The translations under genes and the position numbers were made by a program. The notes below the pieces were generated by a model. The model had not been told where the DNA came from, ran no database searches, and saw only the letters and a program-made list of their open reading frames with translations. From Primula veris (Eukaryota > Streptophyta > Magnoliopsida > Ericales > Primulaceae), in the NCBI GenBank assembly GCA_963682055.1, contig OY821747.1, forward strand, positions 24,984,126-25,048,125: a stretch of DNA of 64,000 nucleotides. The letters run 5' to 3'. This document shows, piece after piece, positions 45,101 through 54,595 of the stretch. The number at the start of each line of letters is the position of its first letter. The stretch's first letter is position 1.

Positions 45101-45264
45101 AAGAGTATAATACTACTACTATCTACTACTACAACTACTAACAATAATAATACTAATAATAATCATAAATGAAAGGAATAATATAAATTTTACTTTTCTG
45201 TACTCAATGGAGTAAAAAATATATACAAACACTGCATATAACGAGGGCGTTTCGTAGGGCGTAT
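45101..45264. repeat. Trinucleotide-rich stretch (tact/aataat)
   Basis: tactactactatctactactacaac followed by aataataatactaataataat: a simple-sequence region, no gene. Confidence 0.6.
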
Positions 45265-45528
45265 CTAACAGCTGTAGTCGTCACTGTCGCTGATTATGAA
45301 CTCCGCAATCCAGTCATCATCATCTTCTTCCTCCTCCTCATTCGCCACGTCATCACCTTCCTCCGCCACGTCATCATATTCATCTTGCTTCGCCGCCAAG
45401 TCATCATCTTCCTTCTCTGCCACGTCATCATCTTCTTCCTTGTCCGCCACGTCGTCATCTTCTTGCTTCTCTGCCACGTCAGGTTTCCGACACTTATGTT
45501 CACGGACCTCGTCGACCTTCTCTGCCAT
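45265..45528 (-). CDS. Small acidic repeat protein or first exon of an acidic N-terminus
   Basis: The ATG at 45528-45526 opens 87 codons ending TAG at 45265. The product is extremely acidic with a degenerate repeat (DVADKEEDDD, VAEKEDDDLA, DVAEEGDDVA) and ends DDDDWIAEFIISDSDDYSC. There are no membrane segments or cysteine pattern. SPT5 proteins start with a long acidic region, and this ORF is on the same strand as, and upstream of, the SPT5-like pieces, so it could be their first exon. It could equally be a chance frame of a short repeat. I do not recognise a family. Confidence 0.35.
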   Translation of the reverse strand: MAEKVDEVREHKCRKPDVAEKQEDDDVADKEEDDDVAEKEDDDLAAKQDEYDDVAEEGDDVANEEEEEDDDDWIAEFIISDSDDYSC

Positions 45529-45540
45529 ATCTAAACACAA

Positions 45541-46394
45541 AAACTGCGTGTATCTATATTTATATCTATACTATTACTTTATGTGACGGGGCCTCACGAG
45601 CCTTGAAACAATTATTTACAAAAAAGTACTATTAATTTACAAAATTACAAAATAGTCACTGCTATCTAATTATTAACTTTCCTTTTAACTGCATGTTCTC
45701 ACAAATTATCTACCATAACGGTTTACAAACTTTTTGTTCGATTCACACACATCGGGTGGACAGGTCTGCTAGTATCTATTTATGTATCTATAAAAAGTTC
45801 TACGTATTACTCCAAGATATCACTATTTTTTAATAAGTTCTTTTTAAAAAATAAGGTCGCTTTAAAAAAAAAATTAAGTTGTCTTTTTTTATTAGGTCTA
45901 ACATTTTTTTAAAAAATAATCTGAGTAAAAGTTTATGTTGACATAGAAGTAACTTTTTTGAAGTAACTGGCTTTTTCAAACTAAGTCGTTATTTTCGAAT
46001 AAAATCACTATTCTAAAATTGAGTTACTCTTATAAAATTAGGTTGTTCTTCTTAAAAACATTTTTTTTCTGCAAAACAAGTCGTTTTTAAAATTGAAGTC
46101 GTGTTTTCGAAATATATTCAATTCTGATAGAAAGAAGTCAATTATTGTAAATAAGTAACCTATTTCAGCTATTTATTGACATTTGTTTGAAAACTACTTA
46201 TTGAGCTTATTTTATATAAGTAAGTTAAATAATTACTTATTTTTTTAGCTTCTTAAATATTAAATTTTGCATGTCTTTAAGGAGAAAAAGGTAGCAAAAC
46301 ATTGCTTCCAGTCTTTATTTTTACTTAAAAAGCAAATAACCTTATGGTTAAAACATGTAGATTTACATATTCATTAAGCTAATAAAAATCTCCC
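45541..46394. repeat. Dispersed repeat, second copy at 61385-61860
   Basis: 45930-46340 and 61385-61800 share long blocks in the same orientation (for example aaaacaagtcgtttttaaaa and agtcaattattgtaaataag). No coding capacity. 45600-45930 holds similar aagtcg/aaataag phrases. Element class not identified. Confidence 0.65.
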
Positions 46395-47200
46395 ACCGAA
46401 AAAGTATTATTGCTGAAGTGACAGGTTTTACTAAGGGTAAATTTCCTATTACATACCTTAGCATCCCACTTCATTACTCAAAACTCACTGCTAATATATA
46501 TAATCCTATTTTGAATAAAATTTACAAAAAAGTAGCAAACTGGAAAAGTAACATTTTAAATCGTGGGGCTAAAATTATTCATATACATGTTTTGTCATCT
46601 TTCCCATGCATTTACTGGCTGTTTTACATCTGCCTAAATCTATTCTTGATAAAATTTAAATGGCTTTTTTAAATTTCTTTTGGGATGTTTAGATGGTAAA
46701 AATAAACACCATTGGATTAAATGGTCTAAAATTTCCAAACCTCTATCTGAAGGAGGATTATGGATTAGTGATCTTATTGAGTTAATGAATGATTTGCATT
46801 TTATGTTTCAAAAATAATTTTCAAAATATGTTAACTGGTCCAATCCTATTTTTAAAATCAATCATTCTTATGTTTGGAAGGAGTTTGGTGCTAATTTTTA
46901 GTTAACAAAAGTGAGTGGAATATTAATGAAGGCTTTGTTAGTTTTTGATTTAAAAATTGGTCTAGGGAGGGACTTTTGTGTAATTATTTTAATGTAGTTT
47001 TTCCAAATGTTTTACTCAATCAATTAATAAAGGGTTGCTGTTGTGACATAAATTTTCTTGATTTAATGGATGGCAAAGAACTCGTGACAAAAGTAACTCA
47101 GTATCCTGTTTTTCTGATAAAGTGAACTGATATAAGGTATTGGCCTCTATCTTCTAATAGTAAGCTTACAGTAAAAAAATGCTTTTAGTTACTTTGGGTA
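46395..47200 (+). pseudogene. LINE RT C-terminal and connection region
   Basis: Reads VTGFTKGKFPITYLSIPLHY, KLTANIYNPILNKIYKKVAN, NWKSNILNRGAKIIHIHVLS: the well-conserved stretch after the RT catalytic core of plant LINEs (TGF-x-x-G-x-LP-x-x-YLG-x-PL). After 46672 frames are lost through several stops. The Copia insertion at 47206 cuts it before the zinc-binding motif. Confidence 0.75.
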
Positions 47201-47205
47201 AAAGG

Positions 47206-47381
47206 TATTAGAGAATATTAGTTTATTAATTTGTTGTCTCTTACTATTCCCGTTCGTTCCTATTCTTGTCCTTTCCTATTCCTAGCTTTTGCTATTCTCC
47301 TGACTGGTTTGTATTCTCCTGGAGGTGCTATAAATAGCTCCTTTGTTTAGTAATAATATATATCTGAGTTATCTCTCAATA
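47206..47381 (+). repeat. 5' LTR of the young Copia
   Basis: 176 bp with a TATA box TATAAATA at 47329-47336. Transcription likely starts some 30 bp further on, near ttgtttagtaat. Confidence 0.9.
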
Positions 47382-47460
47382 TGGTATCAGAGCATATATA
47401 GGTTTAGCCACCAAAATCAGCCAAACGGTCTAACAGCCACAGGCTCAAACACATCACTCG

Positions 47461-48804
47461 ATGTCGGAAACCAGTGAAACCATCGTAACCACCACCCCTC
47501 CCCAAAACCTCATTGTCTTCAATGTCGCCGCTCAAGCACCTCTGAAACTCACCTCCAAAAATTACTTTGCATGGAGAGTCCAGTTTAACTCTCTCCTCAT
47601 TGGGTATAATCTTCTTGGATATGTTGATGACACTCTTCCCTGCCCTCCCGAAACACTGTCCACCACCGACCCAGACGAAGCCAACCCCAATCCTGCCTAT
47701 GAACTATGGGTTCGACAGGACCAACTTCTCCTCAATGCCATCATTGGATCTCTGACGGCCACTCTTGTTCCTCTCATCTCGTCGTCTTCGACCTCTAGAG
47801 ATGCATGGATCTCTCTTGCCAAAATGTATGCCTCTCCCTCGCGTGGTCGTATCATGAAACTACGTGATAACCTCGCTCAACCAAAGAAAGGCAACAAAAC
47901 GATTCAAGAATACATGCTCGACATCAAATCCAACATCGACACCCTCGCCTTGATGAATGTCTCAACGGACTTTGACGAACTGTCAATCCGCATTCTCAAT
48001 GGCCTCGACGAGCGCTATTCTGACCTATCTCATGCCATACAGGTCCGCGACACTCCTCTCACGTTTGATGAGCTTTTCGAACAACTGCTCAGCTATGAAG
48101 ACAAACTACCAACTCTCGGCTCGACAAACGACATGATGCCAGCCACAGCTATGACAGCACCGGTCAACTCAACGAACCATTATCCCACTCGAGGTGGACG
48201 AGGTTACTCTCGACACTTCGGGCGGGGCCAACGTCCCTTTTCTCCTCCTCACGCGCCCTCCCCATCTTGGTTTCCTCGACCTTCGGGACAACCCGGTCGA
48301 GGATATCAGGGAAAATGCCAATTGTGTCGTCAACAAGGACATTCTGCCTCTCAGTGTTCTCTCTACACCAATTCATCATGGTCTTCTCGAGGCCATATAC
48401 CTCAACCATGGTCTCCGCGCGGCCGACCTCGAGCCGCAATTGCTCAGTATCCGATATCTCGGACTCCCACTTCCAGCCCTCACTATGCCTCGAGCTACCA
48501 TTCCTCGCCCTCCTGTGACGAATGGGTCGTGGACTCCGGTGCCTCGCATCACATCACCACTGACCTTACGAACCTCAACTCTCACTCACCCTACCTCGAC
48601 TCAGCCTCGGTGGTCATCGGTGATGGATCTGGTTTGTCTATCTCTCACATTGGCTCTATGACACTTCCCACTCGAACCTCTCTCATTTCTCTTACCAATG
48701 TCCTTTACGTGCCTAATATGTCGACAAATTTAATTTCTGTCTCTGCCCTTTGTGCCTCTAACCGTGTTGACGTCGTGTTTTTTGATACTTATTTTCAGGT
48801 GTAG
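47461..48804 (+). CDS. Copia gag and protease part of the polyprotein
   Basis: The ATG at 47461 opens 447 codons ending at TAG 48802-48804. N-terminal UBN2/retrotran_gag domain (LTSKNYFAWRVQFNSLL, about residues 29-45; IRILNGLDERY). CCHC zinc knuckle C-x2-C-x4-H-x4-C at about residue 286 (CQLCRQQGHSASQC). Aspartic protease active site DSGA at about residue 358 (WVVDSGASHHIT). Gag forms the particle and the protease cuts the polyprotein. The stop stands where Lys is expected (FQV-x-DRRTGTILILG) and the same frame continues to 51663, so the original was one gag-pol ORF of ~1400 codons. GC content is clearly above the surroundings. Confidence 0.92.
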   Translation: MSETSETIVTTTPPQNLIVFNVAAQAPLKLTSKNYFAWRVQFNSLLIGYNLLGYVDDTLPCPPETLSTTDPDEANPNPAYELWVRQDQLLLNAIIGSLTATLVPLISSSSTSRDAWISLAKMYASPSRGRIMKLRDNLAQPKKGNKTIQEYMLDIKSNIDTLALMNVSTDFDELSIRILNGLDERYSDLSHAIQVRDTPLTFDELFEQLLSYEDKLPTLGSTNDMMPATAMTAPVNSTNHYPTRGGRGYSRHFGRGQRPFSPPHAPSPSWFPRPSGQPGRGYQGKCQLCRQQGHSASQCSLYTNSSWSSRGHIPQPWSPRGRPRAAIAQYPISRTPTSSPHYASSYHSSPSCDEWVVDSGASHHITTDLTNLNSHSPYLDSASVVIGDGSGLSISHIGSMTLPTRTSLISLTNVLYVPNMSTNLISVSALCASNRVDVVFFDTYFQV

Positions 48805-51663
48805 GACCGTCGCACGGGCACTATCCTTATTCTGGGAGCGCGTAGGGACGGTATCTATTATTGGCCAACCAATGTTCGAGCTGCAACCCCGTTCAAAGCT
48901 CTTTCAATCACCATGTCTCCCAAAGAATCCTTGTCAACCTGGCACTGTCGCCTCGGTCACCCCAATCTCCATGTTTTTCGTCACATGTGTTCTTTACTTA
49001 ATTTATCTTTCTCTAGCGTCGAACTTTCCAACTTCAATTGTAATTCCTGTTATCTTAATAAAAGCACCAAATTACCCTTCAATGTTTCTTCGATCTCCTC
49101 ATCTACTCCTTTAGAGGTTGTCTTCTCTGATCTTTGGACTTCTCCAATTATGTCCACTGATGGCTTCAAACACTATGTCATCTTTGTCGACCATTTCACA
49201 AAATATATATGGCTTTATCTATTAAAACAAAAATCTGAAGTTCACTCCACATTCACTAAATTCAAAGCCTTAGTCGAGAAACACTTCTCCACACCCATCA
49301 AAAATCTTTACACTGATAATGGGGGGGAATATATCGCCATGCGTTCCTTTCTAGCCAACCACGGTATCACCCACCTCACAACCCCACCCCACACACCCGA
49401 ACACAATGGGTACTCCGAGCGACATCATCGACATATTGTCGAGACTGGTCTCACTCTTCTTCATCGTGCGTCCATTCCTACTGTCTACTGGCCCTATGCC
49501 TTTGCCACAGCCATTTATCTAATCAATAGGATGCCCAAAACTAACTTAGGAATGATTTCGTCATTTGCCCTTCTTTTTAAAAAATCACCATCGACCACCA
49601 AATACCGTGTCTTTGGATGTCTCTGTTATCCCTGGCTTCGACCTTATATGGCACATAAACTATTACCTCGATCTGTTGCATGTGTCTTCCTAGGATATTC
49701 ACTCACTCAAAGTGCTTATATCTGTCTCGATCCCACTACCCATCGCATTTATGTGTCTCGACATGTTCGGTTCATTGAGAATATCTTTCCTTTTACAACT
49801 CCTCACAATTCAACTCCTGTGTCTGTTCCGTCTGTCTCATCTTTGGTTGATATCTGGATACCGTCTCCACCGCGTCCTACCGTGTCGACGACTTCTGCAC
49901 CTCGAACCCGAGAATCAACTTCACCTCCTCGAGACTGCGACACGCACTCGCCCTTATCTGTCAGTCATTCCCAGCCACACACCACTCACCTCGAACCTAC
50001 TCACCTCGACCCGCAAGAGCCAAATTCACCTCGACCCAATCAACCTCCACCCACCCATTCCATGACCACTCGATCCAAAAATAATATCCGCAAGCCTAAC
50101 CCGAAATACTCTGCATTCACCTCAACCACTACTGACAGTGAACCCACCAGTGTCGCTCAAGCCCTCAAGGATCCGCGATGGAAGCAAGCCATGCATGATG
50201 AACATTCTGTTTTGCTTCGAAACAACACGTGGGAACTTGTACCGCCTGATCCAACCCAAAATATTGTTGGCAACAAATGGGTGTATCGCGTCAAACGTAA
50301 ACCTGATGGCTCTATCGAATGTTTCAAAGCTCGCCTTGTTGCCAAAGGTTTCCATCAACGGCCTGGCCTAGACTTCAAAAAGACCTTCAGTCTGGTTGTC
50401 AAGCCCACAACCGTTCGAACGGTTCTTAGCCTCGCTCTTCAACGACGTTGGCCAATACGTCAATTGGATGTTAACAATGCCTTTCTCAACGGCACCCTCG
50501 AGGAAGAAGTGTTCATGTCTCAGCTCTCTGGTATGAAAGATCCGGATCACCCCGATTTTGTGTACCGACTTCGAAAGGCAATCTACGGTCTTAAACAAGC
50601 ACCTCGAGCCTGGTATGAGACTCTTTGTGCCTTTCTCATTAAGCTCGGGATCTTTACATCTCGAGCTGACACCTCTTTGTTCATCTACCATCACCAACAA
50701 ACAACAGTTTACTTCCTTGTATATGTTGATGACCTCATCATCATAGGGAGTGACTGTGGGTTTGTCTCGAATATCATCACCAAACTTAACGCCACATTCT
50801 CCACCAAAGATCTGGGCTTGTTGTCTTTTTTTTGTGGGGTCGAAGTCCTTCCCACCTCGACTGGTCTCCATCTTTCTCAGCAAAAGTACATCATTGATCT
50901 CCTCGACAAACACAATATGCTCGATTCGAAGCCTGTCCCCACTCCTCTGGCAGTCGGAACCTCTCTCTCGACTCATGATGGGACCCCTTCTGTCGATGCC
51001 ACCATGTTTCGCCAAGTTGTTGGGGGTCTTCAACATCTTCGTATGACCCGTCCTGACATTGCCTTTGCCGTCAACAAACTGTCTCAATTTATGCATGCTC
51101 CTTCCTCGACGCACTGGGGAGCTGTTAAGCATCTTCTTCGCTATCTGAATGGGACTCGTGATCTTGGCGTGAATTTGTCCTCAACCACACCAATCTCCCT
51201 CCACGGTTTCTCCGATGCTGACTGGGCAGGAAATCCCGATGATCGAACCTCCACTGAAGCATATGTCATTTTTCTTGGGTCAAACCCCATCTCCTGGAGC
51301 TCGGTCAAACAACGATCTGTTGCCCGCTCTTCCACGGAGGCTGAATATCGAGCCATTGCCAATGCTGTTTCCGAAGTACAATGGGTCAAACATCTTCTCC
51401 TCGAGCTCGGGGTCACTCTAACCTCGATCCCCACTGTCTACTCCGACAATCTCGGTGCTACGTATCTCTGTGCCAATCCAGTGTTTCACTCTCGCATAAA
51501 ACATCTAGCTCCTGACTATCATTTTGTACGTGATCTAGTTCAAACCAAGGATCTTCGTGTGGTTCATGTTCCTGGGAGTGATCAACTGGCCGATGCCTTG
51601 ACTAAAGCTCTTCCGCGACATCGTCTTCATCATCTTTGTTCCAAGATTGGTGTATCGACCTGA
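48805..51663 (+). CDS. Copia integrase, reverse transcriptase and RNase H part of the polyprotein
   Basis: Same frame as gag; the first ATG after the stop is 48913 (916 codons to TGA 51661-51663). GAG-pre-integrase zinc motif (WHCRLGHPNLHVF ... CNSC). Integrase core with D in FSDLW, D in YTDNGGEY and E in NGYSERHHRHIVE. Reverse transcriptase with WVYRVKRKPDGS, QLDVNNAFLNGTLEEEVFM, YGLKQAPRAWY and the catalytic YVDD at 50722-50733. RNase H with SDADWAG, SSTEAEYRA and YSDNLGA. All key catalytic residues are present. Small departures from consensus: TFSLVVKP for TYSPVVKP and KHLAPDYHF for KHIALDYHF. Active only if the upstream stop is bypassed or supplied in trans. Confidence 0.93.
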   Translation, partial: DRRTGTILILGARRDGIYYWPTNVRAATPFKALSITMSPKESLSTWHCRLGHPNLHVFRHMCSLLNLSFSSVELSNFNCNSCYLNKSTKLPFNVSSISSSTPLEVVFSDLWTSPIMSTDGFKHYVIFVDHFTKYIWLYLLKQKSEVHSTFTKFKALVEKHFSTPIKNLYTDNGGEYIAMRSFLANHGITHLTTPPHTPEHNGYSERHHRHIVETGLTLLHRASIPTVYWPYAFATAIYLINRMPKTNLGMISSFALLFKKSPSTTKYRVFGCLCYPWLRPYMAHKLLPRSVACVFLGYSLTQSAYICLDPTTHRIYVSRHVRFIENIFPFTTPHNSTPVSVPSVSSLVDIWIPSPPRPTVSTTSAPRTRESTSPPRDCDTHSPLSVSHSQPHTTHLEPTHLDPQEPNSPRPNQPPPTHSMTTRSKNNIRKPNPKYSAFTSTTTDSEPTSVAQALKDPRWKQAMHDEHSVLLRNNTWELVPPDPTQNIVGNKWVYRVKRKPDGSIECFKARLVAKGFHQRPGLDFKKTFSLVVKPTTVRTVLSLALQRRWPIRQLDVNNAFLNGTLEEEVFMSQLSGMKDPDHPDFVYRLRKAIYGLKQAPRAWYETLCAFLIKLGIFTSRADTSLFIYHHQQTTVYFLVYVDDLIIIGSDCGFVSNIITKLNATFSTKDLGLLSFFCGVEVLPTSTGLHLSQQKYIIDLLDKHNMLDSKPVPTPLAVGTSLSTHDGTPSVDATMFRQVVGGLQHLRMTRPDIAFAVNKLSQFMHAPSSTHWGAVKHLLRYLNGTRDLGVNLSSTTPISLHGFSDADWAGNPDDRTSTEAYVIFLGSNPISWSSVKQRSVARSSTEAEYRAIANAVSEVQWVKHLLLELGVTLTSIPTVYSDNLGATYLCANPVFHSRIKHLAPDYHFVRDLVQTKDLRVVHVPGSDQLADALTKALPRHRLHHLCSKIGVST

Positions 51664-51682
51664 TCACCATCTTGAGGGGGCA

Positions 51683-51858
51683 TATTAGAGAATATTAGTT
51701 TATTAATTTGTTGTCTCTTACTATTCCCGTTCGTTCCTATTCTTGTCCTTTCCTATTCCTAGCTTTTGCTATTCTCCTGACTGGTTTGTATTCTCCTGGA
51801 GGTGCTATAAATAGCTCCTTTGTTTAGTAATAATATATATCTGAGGTATCTCTCAATA
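51683..51858 (+). repeat. 3' LTR of the young Copia
   Basis: 176 bp, one base different from the 5' LTR. Confidence 0.9.
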
Positions 51859-51863
51859 AAAGG

Positions 51864-52930
51864 TAGAAAACTACATGTCAAAATGTAAATACATGTGGAA
51901 CACTATCCTTCCTACTAAAGTTTCTTGTTTTGCATGAAAGTTATGGCATGGTGCTATTAAACTTGATCATGATGTCAAAAGTTATGGTATTGCTTTAGCT
52001 TTTAAATGCTTCTGTTGTACTAGATATAAAGAGGATTCTACTGATCATTTATTTGGTCAGAGTGAAATTTGTAAAAAGCTCTGGAATTTCTTTAGCAACT
52101 CATTTGGTTTTAGTAATTACGATGGTGATAACTGGAAGGATTATGTTTGTAACTGGTGTGACAGGTGTGATAAGTCTCAATTTGGTATATTAGCCTATTT
52201 GGTACCTTTCTTAATTTGGTAGAAATTTTGGATAAGTAATAATAAGTGCAAATATGATGGTATTGGTATGAATGTAGATAGTATTATAATTAGAGTGATT
52301 AATTGGTTAAAAGAGCTAAATTTCCTCATTAAACCAAAGGCAAAAAATAATTATTTTCATAAAATCACTTTGATTAATTTGGGCATTAATATAGTTCCTT
52401 TTTTGGTGAAAAGATCAGTTCTAGTATCTTGAAAATATCCAACTAGGGTAGACTTAAAATAAATATTGATGGCTCTGCAATAGGTGGGGTTTTTGCTGGC
52501 AGTGGTGAAGTTTTAAGGGACCGCAATGGTAATTTTACTGTGGCCTTTGCTCTCAATCATGGAAAAAATAACAATACTTATCCTGAGCTTCTTGCTCTTT
52601 TAAATGGTCTTAAGATATGGTATTACCTAGGCTTTTTTATATTATAATTGAATCTCACTCTGAATTATTAATTAATTGGCGGAAAAAAAGGGGTTTCTCC
52701 TGGTCCTGAGTTTACTAACATTTGGAGCGACATATTTTATCTAATACCTTTGGTTTATAGCAGTTTCACACATGTTTTTAGAGAGCAAAATCAATTAGCT
52801 GACAGATTGGCTAAGTAAGGACCTAATGGAGCAAATTACACCACCATGGATTCCTAGGTATTAGTCAATAAGCTTAGAGCCATTAGCAGTCTGGACTATA
52901 AAAAAAAACTCATGCTTCAGAGCTAATATC
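51864..52930 (+). pseudogene. LINE zf-RVT and RNase H region
   Basis: Continues the LINE after the Copia: WNTILPTKVSCFAWK, then CFCCTRYKEDSTDHLFG (zinc-binding reverse-transcriptase region), then RNase H from about 52446: RLKINIDGSAIGG (first Asp), TYPELLALLNGL (Glu), ESHSELL where the usual ESDS has Asp, and FREQNQLADRLAK (last Asp). Several stops and the Asp to His change show decay. Confidence 0.75.
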
Positions 52931-53222
52931 TTTTGATTCTTATTTGGTTTGGAGATAGAGATTTGTTTGATTTTGATGGGGCTAACGATAATTTTTTCCG
53001 AAGCTAATTTTATCCTCGTTTTTGTGTTAACGCAGTGGTAATTTGATTCGTATGAATTAAATATTGATTGGCTGGTGATGACAAGTTCTGAAGCTGATCA
53101 AGTTCTAATAAATTTGTTAAGTATTTTCAGGCCACTTTTGATAGATGAATTGGTGAATTATATATTTTGAAGTAGAGAGTAGTTATAAGACTGATCAAGA
53201 AATGCCTTTCTTGTATGAAGTT
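52931..53222 (+). other. LINE 3' UTR, first part
   Basis: AT-rich, no gene. It continues after the solo LTR at 54386-54590. Confidence 0.5.
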
Positions 53223-54385
53223 GCTGGTCCGTGTGGTTAAACCTTAGAGGGGGGGTGAATAAGGTTTCTAGGCGTTTTTGGCCTAATTAAACTTTAAGTG
53301 TAACTAACACCCCAACTTACGCACTTCTAATCTTAAGCGTTAATAATCGTTAATAAATTCAAATGCAAGCAAGCAAGAATAAATATATTTGCGGAAAGTA
53401 AAAGCAAGGAAAGAAAATGACACCGTGATTTGATAGAGGTTCGGCAAACGGCCTACGTCCTCTCCTCGGTACTACCGAGTATTTCACTAAAAAATCTTCT
53501 TGCGGATATTACAATCCTATCGAACTAATCAACCGATTAAGCTCCCACTCACTTTATGAGTGTCCCGAAATGAAAAGACCTAGAGCTTTTAAGCAACTCG
53601 CTTACAAAGCCTCTACCCGATCACTCGCTCACAAATGAGTTTATAAAATACTCGTTACAATTTTGTTACAATAATGTAACTACACTCACTATTTTATTGC
53701 TTCTAAATAAGCTAATTGGTGAGAATGATGATGTTTGAGCTTGACTCTCTTTTTCTTCAATTTTCCCTCTTTTTGAATATATGCACCAAAATGGTGATAT
53801 TTAGGGTTTTGTATGTAGGGATTGAAGGATGATAATAGGTGTATTGATTGGTGTTTATGGAAGAGATATTGGGTTGGTTTATATAGACCAAAAGTCTGTT
53901 TTTCTGTATTCTGACCATTAGAAGTGGTTGAGGCTGTTTTAAGCTATTTTCCAGAAAAAGCTGAAAAGCTGTTTTCGAAATCTGTAGAAAACGATTGGTC
54001 GTTTTCTACAGTCGATCGGTCGATTTTCACCAGTCGATCGGTCGTTTCTGAAAAACGATCGGTCGTTTTTCTTGTGAACTCTCTGGAAGAAATCAGAACA
54101 AAAACGATCGGTCATTTTTGTACAGACGATCGGTCGTTCTTCAGTTTTCTCTGTTTTCTCGTTAATCTTCAAAAGCCCGTAACTTCTTCGTTATAGCTCC
54201 GATTCTGGTTCCGCTTGAACCTGTGGCTTCGTTTTTCTGTGCTCTATCTTTCTGGCGCTGAAATTTACAAATTTTCTTTTGGGAAAAGACAAGCATTATA
54301 TCATCGAAATAGAGAAATCGTAAAATCATTAAAAACATAATCAATGTTATAATCAAAATCAATTATTGAACCCCATGGTTCAACA
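53223..54385 (-). repeat. Solo LTR of a Sirevirus-like Copia, minus orientation
   Basis: Related to the LTRs at 54596 and 58319: on the minus strand it starts TGTTGAACCATGGGGTTC and ends with the shared ...CCTCTAAGGTTTAACCACACGG. Direct repeats AAGTTGCTG (53218-53226 and 54386-54394) mark the insertion. It contains seven or so copies of a CGATCGGTCG motif (53990-54140). No internal region remains. Confidence 0.75.
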
Positions 54386-54595
54386 AAGTTGCTGTAGAAC
54401 TTTTTGCTCAGTTATTTAAGATTTTTATCAAGTTTAATGGAATATAATTTGGGTTGTTATTACTATCTCATGCTAGATTTTGACTGTATTATATATTTTA
54501 GGGTTTTTTCAGAATTGGTAATGAACTGTAAACATGAGTTCCTTGAACGCTTTTTTGCTTAATCAAGTCTCATTGTGATCATAAAAGACCAGGAG

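Larger units (their letters stand above)
47206..51858 (+). mobile_element. Young Ty1-Copia retrotransposon with TA...TA LTR ends, 4.65 kb
   Basis: 176-bp LTRs (47206-47381, 51683-51858) differ at one base (ctgagttatc versus ctgaggtatc). They begin TATTAGAGA and end TCTCAATA, not TG...CA. The flanking 5-bp duplication AAAGG is perfect (47201-47205, 51859-51863), so the ends are certain. The initiator-Met primer site TGGTATCAGAGC (47382-47393) abuts the 5' LTR, and the polypurine tract is ttgagggggca before 51683. One frame spans gag to RNase H with a single internal TAG. The short LTR, compact size and UBN2-type gag resemble the Ale/Retrofit lineage (inference). Confidence 0.95.
46395..54595 (+). 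mobile_element. LINE 3' part (RT C-terminus, zf-RVT, RNase H), 5'-truncated, with nested insertions
   Basis: Homology begins abruptly in the RT C-terminal region, as usual for 5'-truncated LINEs, and continues through the zinc-binding RT region and an RNase H domain to a 3' UTR ending near tgcttaatcaagtctcattg (54558-54577). A Copia element (47206-51858) and a solo LTR (53223-54385) are inserted in it, and a Sirevirus-like element at its 3' end. Confidence 0.75.

Noticed and set aside
45294..45503. Met/Arg/Lys/Trp-rich frame opposite or beside the acidic ORF
   Set aside because: Frame-shifted reading of the same short repeat; composition only.
48164..48661. Several open frames on both strands over the young Copia (also 50122-51434)
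   Set aside because: They overlap the gag-pol frame, which has full domain support; they are shadows of its GC-rich codons.
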